Under the pieces are notes generated by a model. It was not told where the DNA came from. It was given only the letters and a program-made list of their open reading frames with translations, and did not search any database. From NCBI GenBank assembly GCA_965248905.1, contig CBDFKS010000003.1, positions 62,001-126,000 of the forward strand: DNA of 64,000 nucleotides, read 5' to 3'. Both the position numbers and the translations under genes were made by a program. Source of the stretch: CBDFKS01 sp965248905. GTDB lineage: Bacteria > Chloroflexota > Dehalococcoidia > Lucifugimonadales > JAGWBF01. This document shows positions 15,116 to 22,997 of the stretch, piece by piece (positions within the stretch are counted from its first letter, which is position 1; each line of letters begins with the position of its first letter).

Positions 15116-17485
15116 ATGCAGTCTCTGATCGCTCTTGTGGCCGGCCCGCTTCTGCTCTTTTTGCCAGGGTACCTCACGCTGCATTACCTGCGCCCCGGCC
15201 CCTTTAGTGAGCCAACTTCAACGGAGAACCATGAACCCAATAATGACTCCGCCTCGAAGGGGCCTGATCTTGTAGAGGTCATCGGCCTCTCGACAGCCGC
15301 CAGTATTCTACTGTCTTCCATCGTGGCTTTTATCCTGGTCCTGGCCGGCATCTTCTCTCTTTGGCTCGTACTAACAGTCGTTGGCCTCTACACAACCCTG
15401 GCCGCCATTTTAATCGCAAGGAAGCGTTCATTCCGCCCCCTGTTACCCCGGCCTATTTACGTTAAGAACGAGCTATGGCCGGTCCTGGGAGCAATTGTCA
15501 TGGTGGGTGTTGGGTTGGGCCTCTACTCGGGATACTCGGAGAGCATTCTGTTAATTCGAGACCCGGCGACCCACGTAAACACCTCCATACACATTGCGAA
15601 GACAGGAAGCAGCCTCATAGAAGACAACCTGTACTACTCTCTTGACGAAGACCTTCAGACTGTTTTGGTCTACGAGAGACCGGTCGACGCCGCCAAAAGC
15701 CGGACCGACGGTTTTCAGATAGAGTATCGATTCAGGGGATTCCCCCGGGATACCAGGCTGGACAAGACCACGCCCCAGTTTTTTAACCTGTTCCCAACGT
15801 GGCAGGCAATGGGCTACGAAATATCAGGCATCAAGGGCGCACTCCTCACTTTGCCCGTGTTTGGAGCGTTGTCTGTACTGTTTATTTTCCTGGTCGGCCG
15901 GCGGCTCTTCGGCTCCGTTGCAGGGTTAGCCGCCGCAGCTCTACTGTCGATAAACCTAGCCCATCTTTGGTTTTCTCGCACGCCGGGCTCGGAGGTGATG
16001 TTCCAGGCCGTATTTCTTATGGCCGTGCTCTTTTGGGCGCTCTTCTCAAGCAGCAGGCGAGGGGTATATGGCATATTCGCCGGTGTCGCGTTCGGGGCAT
16101 TGACTTTGGTCCGCATCGACTCTGTACTAATCCTAGCGGGAATCGCTATCCTATATATCTACCTGGTCGCCACTAAGGGAACACGACGTAGCGACCTGTT
16201 CTTCCTCCTCCCTCTCATAGCAATGGCTGCCTTAGGGCTTGCAGACGCACTCTACTCTTCCCGACCCTACGTTTCGTTGCTATATAAGACCTCCGACTGG
16301 GCGACGGAACTGCTCATATCCCTGGGAGCTGTCGCTGCGATAGCCGCTCTCATTGGTGTGGTGCCACGTCTAGGAGTAGCTTCATTGCTCAGATGGCTTG
16401 AAGCCAACTACTCCACGGTAATTCGTCTAATTTTGGCCATAGGTTTGGTCGGACTGGCGATTTTTGCCTACTTCGGAAGGCCAGAGATTCAGGAGACGGT
16501 CTCTATAAACCTGGAAGGAACAAGGCTTCCCAAGTACGCTGAGGAGTCTTTCGTTCGCCTGGGATGGTATATTTCGCCCTTGGGCCTCGTCCTGGCAACT
16601 ATAGGAGGAGCCATCGCGGTGTTTCGCAGCTCGAACCGTGCCATGACTTTGTTCCTCCTGACGGGCATGGTAGTCACTTTCTACTACCTGATCAATCCCA
16701 GAATAACTCCGGACCACTTTTGGGCCGCTCGGCGGTACGTTCCAGTTATCCTACCCATGAGCCTGCTCTTTATCGGCGTCGTTATTCAAGTGATAGGCTG
16801 GAGCGGTCAGAGGCCTTGGTCAGCTTCGACCCAGGCTGGAAAACCTCTATTCCAGGGCTTAGGCTCCATTCCGATACTTAGCCCACTGAGGCGCCTAACA
16901 CGTTGGATACGTTCCATTCGTCTTAACCGCATCCTGAGGACCCTCATAGAGCCGAAGATAGTAGCCGTAGGTCTGCTTGGGACGTTGATCGGTCTGTCCG
17001 TGCACCAGATCTGGGAGTTTGTCTCGTACAGAGATCAGAAGGGCGCCATCAGCCAGATAGAGCGGGTCGCCAACAAGTTTCCTGATGACGCGGTAATTGT
17101 GTTCAACCGCTCTGATCTAGGCGAGCTGGTCGCGCCGCCTCTGAAGTTGGTACATGGCTTGGAGACCTTTGTCATGGGGCCGGCCGGTGCTTCGGAATCG
17201 TATCGGACCCTGTGTGGCCCTGAGCACGAGTACCCTTCCACCGAGGAACCCAGCAGCTGTATACTCTCCAAGCTGGCAAGTTCCATACCTGATAGGCCAC
17301 TGTTCTGGGTGACGCCAACTCCTCGCAGGCAGCCCAGGTTCGTGCAAGAGGCTTTCCAAAGGCTGGACGGCCGTGGCATAAGAATCAACGTGCCGAGGCT
17401 GGAGGCGCCGCTCACACGCCTCCCCAAGAAGTCCGGCGCCTATCCGGTGGTCTTGACCGGAGCGGTATTTCAGCTCAAGAGGTAA
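15116..17485 (+). CDS. Large polytopic membrane protein, glycosyltransferase-like (GT39-related)
   Basis: The 789 residues have a first helix at the very N-terminus (LIALVAGPLLLFLPGYLTL), two more before residue 120, and a long series from about 130 to 580. A C-terminal outer domain follows a final helix (VAVGLLGTLIGLSVHQI). After an early helix comes ILLIRDPATHVNTSIHIA, with an Asp and His pair in the first outer loop, as in GT39/PMT-like enzymes. It closes the glycan cluster and is probably the second periplasm-facing sugar transferase. The family is inferred from topology and context. Confidence 0.6.
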   Translation: MQSLIALVAGPLLLFLPGYLTLHYLRPGPFSEPTSTENHEPNNDSASKGPDLVEVIGLSTAASILLSSIVAFILVLAGIFSLWLVLTVVGLYTTLAAILIARKRSFRPLLPRPIYVKNELWPVLGAIVMVGVGLGLYSGYSESILLIRDPATHVNTSIHIAKTGSSLIEDNLYYSLDEDLQTVLVYERPVDAAKSRTDGFQIEYRFRGFPRDTRLDKTTPQFFNLFPTWQAMGYEISGIKGALLTLPVFGALSVLFIFLVGRRLFGSVAGLAAAALLSINLAHLWFSRTPGSEVMFQAVFLMAVLFWALFSSSRRGVYGIFAGVAFGALTLVRIDSVLILAGIAILYIYLVATKGTRRSDLFFLLPLIAMAALGLADALYSSRPYVSLLYKTSDWATELLISLGAVAAIAALIGVVPRLGVASLLRWLEANYSTVIRLILAIGLVGLAIFAYFGRPEIQETVSINLEGTRLPKYAEESFVRLGWYISPLGLVLATIGGAIAVFRSSNRAMTLFLLTGMVVTFYYLINPRITPDHFWAARRYVPVILPMSLLFIGVVIQVIGWSGQRPWSASTQAGKPLFQGLGSIPILSPLRRLTRWIRSIRLNRILRTLIEPKIVAVGLLGTLIGLSVHQIWEFVSYRDQKGAISQIERVANKFPDDAVIVFNRSDLGELVAPPLKLVHGLETFVMGPAGASESYRTLCGPEHEYPSTEEPSSCILSKLASSIPDRPLFWVTPTPRRQPRFVQEAFQRLDGRGIRINVPRLEAPLTRLPKKSGAYPVVLTGAVFQLKR

Positions 17486-17497
17486 CTTTGAACCGGC

Positions 17498-17641
17498 TAC
17501 TAGTGCCCAGTCAACTTAGATTTGATATGTACCTTTCACCCCCATCCTAGCCTTCCCCCATAGAACCTTCCCCCTCGATGGGGGAAGGCTAGGATGGGGG
17601 TGAAACGATGCATCGGTTTTATGGTTGACTGAGTACTAGTA
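17498..17641. repeat. MITE-like palindromic element, copy 2 (intact)
   Basis: Outer arms TACTAGTGCCCAGTCAAC (17498-17515) and the complement-like GTTGACTGAGTACTAGTA (17624-17641) match at 16 of 18 positions. The inner arms are perfect over 28 bases (17534-17561 against 17578-17605) around a 16-base centre. It carries no gene. The same outer and inner sequences flank the IS4 insertion near 2-3.5 kb. Confidence 0.8.
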
Positions 17642-17649
17642 ACGAGTAA

Positions 17650-17994
17650 TTGACTCACGACCTGCACCTGTATCCCAGGTCTCACATCAAAATAGTAAAT
17701 GACCGCTTCAGTTACGATGTAATGGAAACTTTGCTAAAGGCAACACCTTCTCTGGCAATGGCATGGCTTGCCCTTTTCTGGAATCCAGGCCTGGAGGGGT
17801 CTCAAAATTGGATCACGGGAACCCTTGGTCTGTCGGGCCAGATAGTCGTCTTAGTATGGCTGGCTGTTAGCTTTATCTGGGCCTTTGCAGGCGCTTTGAT
17901 CGGCCATATTATCTCCAGCGCCTTCTTGGGATACATCAAGAGCCAGCTGTCCCATAGCAAGGCAACGCGCCAATATGAGGAAGTCGTTGATTAA
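17650..17994 (+). CDS. Small membrane protein, unknown
   Basis: Up to 114 residues, with start uncertain (TTG 17650 or ATG 17722; the latter gives 90 residues). Two hydrophobic helices are visible (PSLAMAWLALFW, and a longer one IVVLVWLAVSFIWAFAGALIG). The C-terminal tail is charged. It overlaps the start of the DUF3179 selenoprotein candidate by 20 bases on the same strand, so the two are probably co-expressed. No family recognised. Confidence 0.5.
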   Translation: MTHDLHLYPRSHIKIVNDRFSYDVMETLLKATPSLAMAWLALFWNPGLEGSQNWITGTLGLSGQIVVLVWLAVSFIWAFAGALIGHIISSAFLGYIKSQLSHSKATRQYEEVVD

Positions 17995-19111
17995 GGGCCT
18001 GATTATCCGAGGACCTCTTTCTAGGTCGGCTTTTCTCCGACCTCTACCAATGCTTGTCATCGTCGCGGCTATAGTGACCGTGGTTTTTATGATAATGAGC
18101 CAGCTCGGATACCATTCAAGGTCGGTACAGGTGACAGACACATCTACGGGCGTTGAAAGAAGCTATAAGATCGTGACTGTCTTGCCCAGGGACGCGATAC
18201 CGGCGATCACCAACCCCCAGTTCGTGACCCAATCGGAAGCGGTCCAGTGGATGAAAGCTGACGAGCAGGTCATCGGCTTATCTATCGGCAACGAGACGAA
18301 GGCTTATCCCATTAACATGCTGAGTCGCCACGAGATAGTGAACGACGTGGTAGGCGGCAAGCCCTTGGCTATCACCTGGTGACCTCTCTGCTATTCGGGC
18401 ATAGTCTATGCCCGGGACCTTGACGGACAGGAGCTGACCTTCGGAGTTTCCGGGAAGCTGATCATGAACGGCTTGGTGATGTACGATCGGGAGACGGGCT
18501 CTCTTTGGAGCCAGGTGATCGGACAAGGGGTAGATGGCCAGTTTAGGGGGAAAGCCCTTACCGTGGTCCCTGCGTTACAAACGACCTGGCAACGCTGGCT
18601 CTCCATGCATCCCGAAACGGTGGTCCTGAACAAGAGGGGACGCTATCGTTCCGATTCTTATAGGAACTACTATACCGATTCTTCATTGGGGATTCTCGGC
18701 CGGAGCCAGGATGATGACCGCTTGCATCCGAAGGAATTTATCGTTGGAGTCACCATCGGTGGGCAGTCGAAAGCGTACCCTTTCAGCCTGCTCAGCCAGA
18801 CGCCTGTGGTCAATGACTTAGTTAACGGACAACCTTTGGTGGTAACCTTCGACGAAGGCTCCGCTACAGGGGTGGTGTTCAATTCCACAGTACAGGAACG
18901 GCGACTTACGTTCCGAAGAGATCCTGTATCCGGAGAGTTCCTGATGCGAGATACGGAGACCGAGTCGCTATGGGACCCGCTGACCGGGGTAGCACTAACG
19001 GGGCCGCTGGCAGGAACAGCGCTTGGGCAGATCGCGGCCCACTACGAGTTCTGGTTTTCATGGAAAGACTATCGACCGGAAACCGAGCTGTATCAGGACC
19101 CACTCTCTTAG
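17975..19111 (+). CDS. DUF3179-type membrane-anchored protein, candidate selenoprotein (in-frame UGA, codon 136)
   Basis: One frame of 378 codons runs from ATG 17975 to TAG 19109-19111, with a single in-frame TGA at 18380-18382. A membrane anchor spans about 25-45 and the rest is probably outside the membrane. Two DUF3179-like halves are visible: GLSIGNETKAYPINML...HEIVNDVVGGKPLAITW, and GVTIGGQSKAYPFSLL...PVVNDLVNGQPLVVTF. The first half reads ITW-TGA-PLCYSGIVY. In this family the position is a Cys of the CPLC motif, so the TGA replaces the first Cys of a CxxC pair. The family motifs continue intact after it (LTFGVSGKL, LVMYDRETGSLWSQ), and no other stop or frameshift occurs. A perfect hairpin follows at 18396-18414. 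Reading the TGA as selenocysteine gives a UPLC redox-like motif. The alternative is a simple Cys-to-stop point mutation. Confidence 0.8.
18396..18414 (+). promoter_or_regulatory. Candidate bacterial SECIS hairpin
   Basis: CGGGCATA (18396-18403) and TATGCCCG (18407-18414) are perfect complements around a GTC loop. The loop begins 21 bases after the TGA. Published rules for bacterial SECIS elements ask for a hairpin whose apical loop lies about 16-37 bases after the UGA, with a G among its first two bases; both hold here. The loop and closing pair (A-GUC-U) resemble the loop of the E. coli fdhF element as I recall it. Confidence 0.65.
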
Positions 19112-19147
19112 TAAAAGCCTTCCAGAGGATCGTAGTCCCAACCACCC

Positions 19148-19906
19148 TCACTGATGGGTCAGTGCCAGCTCATCGACGGCGTCCGCCACGTCTCCAAGGG
19201 AAGGCACCGTAACGTCTGGATTCGCCTCCACTTCCTGACGCCGGTCGTCGTGAGTCTCTATCCAGATGGTCTTCATCCCAACCCCTTGCGCCCCTATCAC
19301 GTCGTTCATGAGGTGGTCACCCACGTGAATCACATCTTCTGGCGCCACGTCCAGGCTACGAGTAGTTTTCAGAAAGATCTCTGTCGACGGTTTGGCCAGC
19401 AGCACCTCATCGGAGAAGGTGAGAACGTCAAAGTAGCTCAGGATTCCGATCTGTTCCATGTAGGCACGGAAGGTGTAGCCTGGGGTCATTCCAGTGTTGG
19501 AGATCAGGCCCACACGATAACCCTTTTCCTTGACTCTGCGGAGAGTGCTTACTGCCTCGGGATGAGGAGCAGGTGGGTAGGGGAACAGGGAATCCGCATA
19601 AACGGTCGCGATCCGCTCCACGACTTCCTGTGGTAGCCGGTCTAGCAGCCCCTGGTCTATGTGGCGAATAAAGATGTTGATCTGCTCCATGAAGGACACA
19701 TCCCGCCCCTGGTCCCGAATGTCATGGCAGGTGCGATAGCACTGGCGATAGGCTTCGAATACGTGCTCTTCGCTAAACTCTTCGCCCTCACCCCGCAGCG
19801 CTTCTACGGCGCCGTCCAATCGGACCTTCATCCGAGACCTGCCCAACTCTTGGGTGTCCAATATGAGAGTCTGCCACAGATCAAAGGTGACAGCAGTTAG
19901 GGACAT
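19148..19906 (-). CDS. HAD-superfamily hydrolase
   Basis: Haloacid-dehalogenase-type phosphatase of about 252 residues. Motif I is VTFDLWQTL (the second Asp is replaced by Trp, as in many subfamily I HADs), motif II is GLISNTG, motif III includes the Lys in LLAKPSTEIF, and motif IV is VIHVGDHLMNDVIGAQ. A helical cap lies between motif I and II (about residues 15-100). The substrate is unknown. The start is taken at ATG 19906; a start three codons further up is possible. It ends 37 bases from the convergent DUF3179 gene. Confidence 0.8.
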   Translation of the reverse strand: MSLTAVTFDLWQTLILDTQELGRSRMKVRLDGAVEALRGEGEEFSEEHVFEAYRQCYRTCHDIRDQGRDVSFMEQINIFIRHIDQGLLDRLPQEVVERIATVYADSLFPYPPAPHPEAVSTLRRVKEKGYRVGLISNTGMTPGYTFRAYMEQIGILSYFDVLTFSDEVLLAKPSTEIFLKTTRSLDVAPEDVIHVGDHLMNDVIGAQGVGMKTIWIETHDDRRQEVEANPDVTVPSLGDVADAVDELALTHQ

Positions 19907-19994
19907 TATTACCAACTTTCATGAGGACACTGACAACAGAGGTCATTGTACACTATAGGAAGCTGTCCATGGAGGCTAGCGGTCGGAGGTACAG

Positions 19995-20252
19995 ATGATC
20001 ACACTCTTCGGTTCGATTGCCGTGGGAATCATGTTGGTTTCATACTGGCTGGAACCCAGGTCCAGATGGTTTATCCTGGCCTTCGCCGTCGGCTGCGTGG
20101 CCACATCGATCTATAGCGTGCTTGAAGAAGTCTACCCTATCACGGCTATTGAAGCCCTGTGGGCATTGGTGGCAATTCAGCGTTTCCTACAGAGATACCG
20201 AAAGGAAGCCGTCGCCAAGCAAGGCACCTCCGATATTCAACGACAGGCATAA
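19995..20252 (+). CDS. Small membrane protein (CBU_0592-like)
   Basis: The 85 residues have two to three hydrophobic helices (FGSIAVGIMLVSYWL, FILAFAVGCVATSIYSVL, AIEALWALVAIQRFL) and a charged tail. The layout and the 'AIEALWALVA' end resemble small two- or three-helix proteins of the CBU_0592-like type. GGAGG stands just before ATG 19995. It is a single gene, divergent from the HAD gene. Function unknown. Confidence 0.55.
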   Translation: MITLFGSIAVGIMLVSYWLEPRSRWFILAFAVGCVATSIYSVLEEVYPITAIEALWALVAIQRFLQRYRKEAVAKQGTSDIQRQA

Positions 20253-20280
20253 ATCCTTAGTTGATGCTTTGCTACAAAAA

Positions 20281-20352
20281 TGCCCTCACCCCCGTCCCCT
20301 CTCCCAATGGGAGAGTGGTGGCCCTGAGCTTGTCGAAGGGTCGGGGTGAGGG
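20281..20352. repeat. Dispersed palindromic repeat (CCCTCACCCC type)
   Basis: GCCCTCACCCCCG and TCGGGGTGAGGGC form the ends of a palindrome that contains the module CCTGAGCTTGTCGAAGGG. It is non-coding. Modules of this sort are scattered in many genomes. Confidence 0.7.
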
Positions 20353-20422
20353 CGGGTGCCCTCACTTTCATCCTTGGTGATGCAGATGGCAACAGGCATA
20401 GGAGATTCTCACGAAAATGTCT

Positions 20423-20512
20423 TTGCGAGCCCTTCACTGAGTTCAGGATAAACTCCGCGAAGCAATCTCAGGATGAGAGATTGCTTCGTCGCAGTCGCTT
20501 CTCGCAATGACC
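20423..20512. repeat. Dispersed palindromic repeat (GCGAAGCAATCTC type)
   Basis: CGAAGCAATCTC and GAGATTGCTTCG pair around a short centre, and the element ends CTCGCAATGAC. A related copy is at 31381-31454. It lies just upstream of the NAD synthetase gene and accounts for the spurious open frame that precedes the true TTG start. Confidence 0.8.
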
Positions 20513-20608
20513 TTTTCATCCGCTTTGGCGCTCTTGCAAAAGCATGAACGATTCATCCCAAAATCACTGTATGTTATACTCACAAGCAAACTTGTCGAGG
20601 TATCCACA

Positions 20609-22348
20609 TTGCGTACCTTTAGGCTGGCCCTGGCTCAGATCAACACAACCGTGGGAGACTTGAAGGGTAACTCGCGAAAGATTATCGATCTTATAGCTGA
20701 AGCCCGTGGCCTGGGCGCTGACCTAGTGGCCTTTCCGGAGATGGCCATCCCTGGATATCCCGCTGAAGACCTGCTATTCAAGTCATCCTTCATCCAGGAC
20801 AACATCGAAGCCATGCGCAAGGTCGTAGGTGCGTCAAAAGACATAGCCGTCGTCGTTGGGTACGTTGATGCGGACTCTCATACCTACAACGCTGCGGCTG
20901 TAGCCTGGCAACAGGAGCTTCGTGGTATATATCACAAGATCTACCTACCGACCTATGGCGTCTTCGATGAGGACCGCTATTTCAAGCGTGGCGATGTCTG
21001 TCCGGTCTATATCATCAATGGCGTACGCGTGGGCATCAACATATGTGAGGACATATGGTATCCCGTGGGCCCTATCTCAGTCCAGAACGATTCGGGTGCC
21101 GAAGTGATTGTCAACATCAGCGCATCCCCATACCACGCCGGAAAACGTTCCGATCGAGAGGACATGGTGGCCACCCGGGCCGCGGACAATGAGCTTTATG
21201 TGGCCTATCTTAATGCGGTTGGCGGACAGGATGAGCTGGTGTTCGACGGAGGTAGCCTTGTCTACGACCAGAAAGGCGAGCTGGTGCTCCGGGGCAAAGA
21301 GTTCGAGGAGGACTTCATCGTGGTCGACCTGGACGTGGAGGCCGCATTCGGGTCCCGCCTTCGCGACCCCAGGCACCGCAGAGAGAATCCAGCCATACTC
21401 AGAGAGATCGGCAGTCCCCAGGTAATCCCTATCTCTCAGTCCGTTCCCACGGAAAAGCCACCGTTGCCAGCCAGAGACGACACCAAATTGCTCGATGGCG
21501 AGGACGAGGTCTACACTGCGCTGGTCCTGGGCACGGAAGACTACGTCAGAAAGAACGGGTTTTCAAACGTGGTAATAGGGCTATCTGGAGGTATTGATTC
21601 CTGTATTACGGCCTGCATAGCCGTGGATGCTCTCGGCAAAGAGCATGTATTGGGCGTTTCCATGCCTTCTCGCTACTCAAGTGAAGGTAGCATCGTTGAC
21701 TCCAAGATTTTGGCCGAAAACCTGGGAATAGAGCTGTTGATTGTGCCCATCGAGCCCGCCCACTCAGCTTTCCTGGATATGCTCGAGCCCCAGTTCAGGG
21801 GCACCGAGGCCAATATCGCCGAGGAAAATATCCAGGCTCGCATCAGGGGCAACATACTCATGGCCCTATCCAACAAGTTCGGCTCCCTTGTGCTAACCAC
21901 CGGTAACAAGAGTGAGATGGCCATGGGTTACGGCACCCTCTATGGGGACATGGTCGGTGGCTTTGCCGTGATCAAGGATGTCCCCAAGACCTTGGTGTAC
22001 AGGGTCGCCCGTTGGCGCAATGAACATGGGTCTCCCGGAAACGTAATACCTCAATCGGTTTTCGATAAACCACCAAGCGCAGAGCTCAAGCCGAACCAGG
22101 TAGACCAGGACACCTTACCACCCTACGAGATACTGGACCCGGTCGTGAAGGCCTATGTGGAGGACGACCGCAGCTATCAGGAGATAGTGGCCATGGGATT
22201 CGAGCCTCAAGTGGTCCAGCAGGTAATCACCGCCGTGGACAGGAACGAGTACAAACGCAGACAGTCCCCTCCCGGGGTCAAGATAACCCCCCGAGCCTTC
22301 GGCAAGGACCGCCGGCTACCCATCGTTAATAAGTACAGGCAGTTCTAG
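20609..22348 (+). CDS. nadE: Glutamine-dependent NAD(+) synthetase
   Basis: A two-domain enzyme that makes NAD from deamido-NAD, ATP and glutamine. The N-terminal nitrilase-like glutaminase has its Glu in FPEMAIPGYP, Lys in YHKIYLP and Cys in GINICEDIW. The C-terminal synthetase has the ATP pyrophosphatase loop GLSGGIDS and TTGNKSEMAMGYGTLYGDMVGG. The TTG start at 20609 is chosen because GAGG precedes it and the protein then opens MRTFRLALAQINTTVG, as the family does; upstream codons are repeat-derived. It overlaps the convergent ridA gene by four bases. nadA and nadC lie 17-19 kb away. Confidence 0.93.
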   Translation: MRTFRLALAQINTTVGDLKGNSRKIIDLIAEARGLGADLVAFPEMAIPGYPAEDLLFKSSFIQDNIEAMRKVVGASKDIAVVVGYVDADSHTYNAAAVAWQQELRGIYHKIYLPTYGVFDEDRYFKRGDVCPVYIINGVRVGINICEDIWYPVGPISVQNDSGAEVIVNISASPYHAGKRSDREDMVATRAADNELYVAYLNAVGGQDELVFDGGSLVYDQKGELVLRGKEFEEDFIVVDLDVEAAFGSRLRDPRHRRENPAILREIGSPQVIPISQSVPTEKPPLPARDDTKLLDGEDEVYTALVLGTEDYVRKNGFSNVVIGLSGGIDSCITACIAVDALGKEHVLGVSMPSRYSSEGSIVDSKILAENLGIELLIVPIEPAHSAFLDMLEPQFRGTEANIAEENIQARIRGNILMALSNKFGSLVLTTGNKSEMAMGYGTLYGDMVGGFAVIKDVPKTLVYRVARWRNEHGSPGNVIPQSVFDKPPSAELKPNQVDQDTLPPYEILDPVVKAYVEDDRSYQEIVAMGFEPQVVQQVITAVDRNEYKRRQSPPGVKITPRAFGKDRRLPIVNKYRQF

Positions 22349-22809
22349 CCCTCCACCTCAAGGATCATTTCCACCTCGATACAGACGTTGTTGGGCAGGC
22401 CGCCCATCCCGACAGCGGACCTGGCATGGCGGCCCCGGTCTCGGTAGAGGTTGACCAGCAGGTCCGAAGCGCCGTTCGCCACCTTGGGCTGATCACCAAA
22501 GGTTGGCGCGCAGTTGACCATACAGAGCAGCTTGATCACTTGCTTGACCTTGTCCAGGTCACCCAGCGCCACCTTGACGCTGGACAGGCAGTTAAGCATG
22601 CAGCGCTGAGCCGATTGATACCCCTGCTCAATGGTCACTTCCTGCCCCAGCTTGCCGGGGTTTAGCAAGGAGCCATCGGGCATACGGGGCACGTGGCCGG
22701 CCACGAAAAGCAGGTTACCCGTACGTACGGTTTCTACATAGTTTCCGCCGGGAACAGGGGGAGGTGGAATCTCCAGGCCCATTTCTGCCAGCTTCTTCTC
22801 TATCTCCAC
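22345..22809 (-). CDS. RidA/YjgF family enamine/imine deaminase
   Basis: The 154 residues match the Rid fold: NLLFVAGHVPR near the start and the C-terminal GRHARSAVGMGGLPNNVCIEVEMI. The Arg in ARSAVGM is the residue that binds the carboxylate of 2-aminoacrylate-type enamines in the active members. The protein is likely a cytosolic trimer by family rule. The N-terminus carries about 20 extra residues (EIPPPPVPGGNY), as in the Rid subgroup often called YjgF-like. The start is GTG 22809 with GAGAG upstream. It overlaps the end of nadE tail to tail. Confidence 0.85.
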   Translation of the reverse strand: MEIEKKLAEMGLEIPPPPVPGGNYVETVRTGNLLFVAGHVPRMPDGSLLNPGKLGQEVTIEQGYQSAQRCMLNCLSSVKVALGDLDKVKQVIKLLCMVNCAPTFGDQPKVANGASDLLVNLYRDRGRHARSAVGMGGLPNNVCIEVEMILEVEG

Positions 22810-22938
22810 TTAACACTCTCCTTGAGAATTCGACCCCGCGCAACGTTGACCGTCCACGGCAGGGCCATGGTTATTTTATCCGAATGTGACCGCAATACAA
22901 GGGGCACTGCACCATCTCAATCAACTGACGTTCTCTGC

Positions 22939-22966
22939 TTGTGACTCTACGGAGGGTGTGTTAATA
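22939..22966 (+). promoter_or_regulatory. Candidate recA promoter
   Basis: TTGTGA (22939-22944), 16 bases, TTAATA (22961-22966), about 30 bases before the recA ATG. The AGGGAGGG ribosome site is just before 22998. I found no palindrome of the known Gram-positive or E. coli SOS-box type in this stretch. Confidence 0.4.
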
Positions 22967-22997
22967 TGCCGTCAATAGCGGACCGTAGGGAGGGAGT

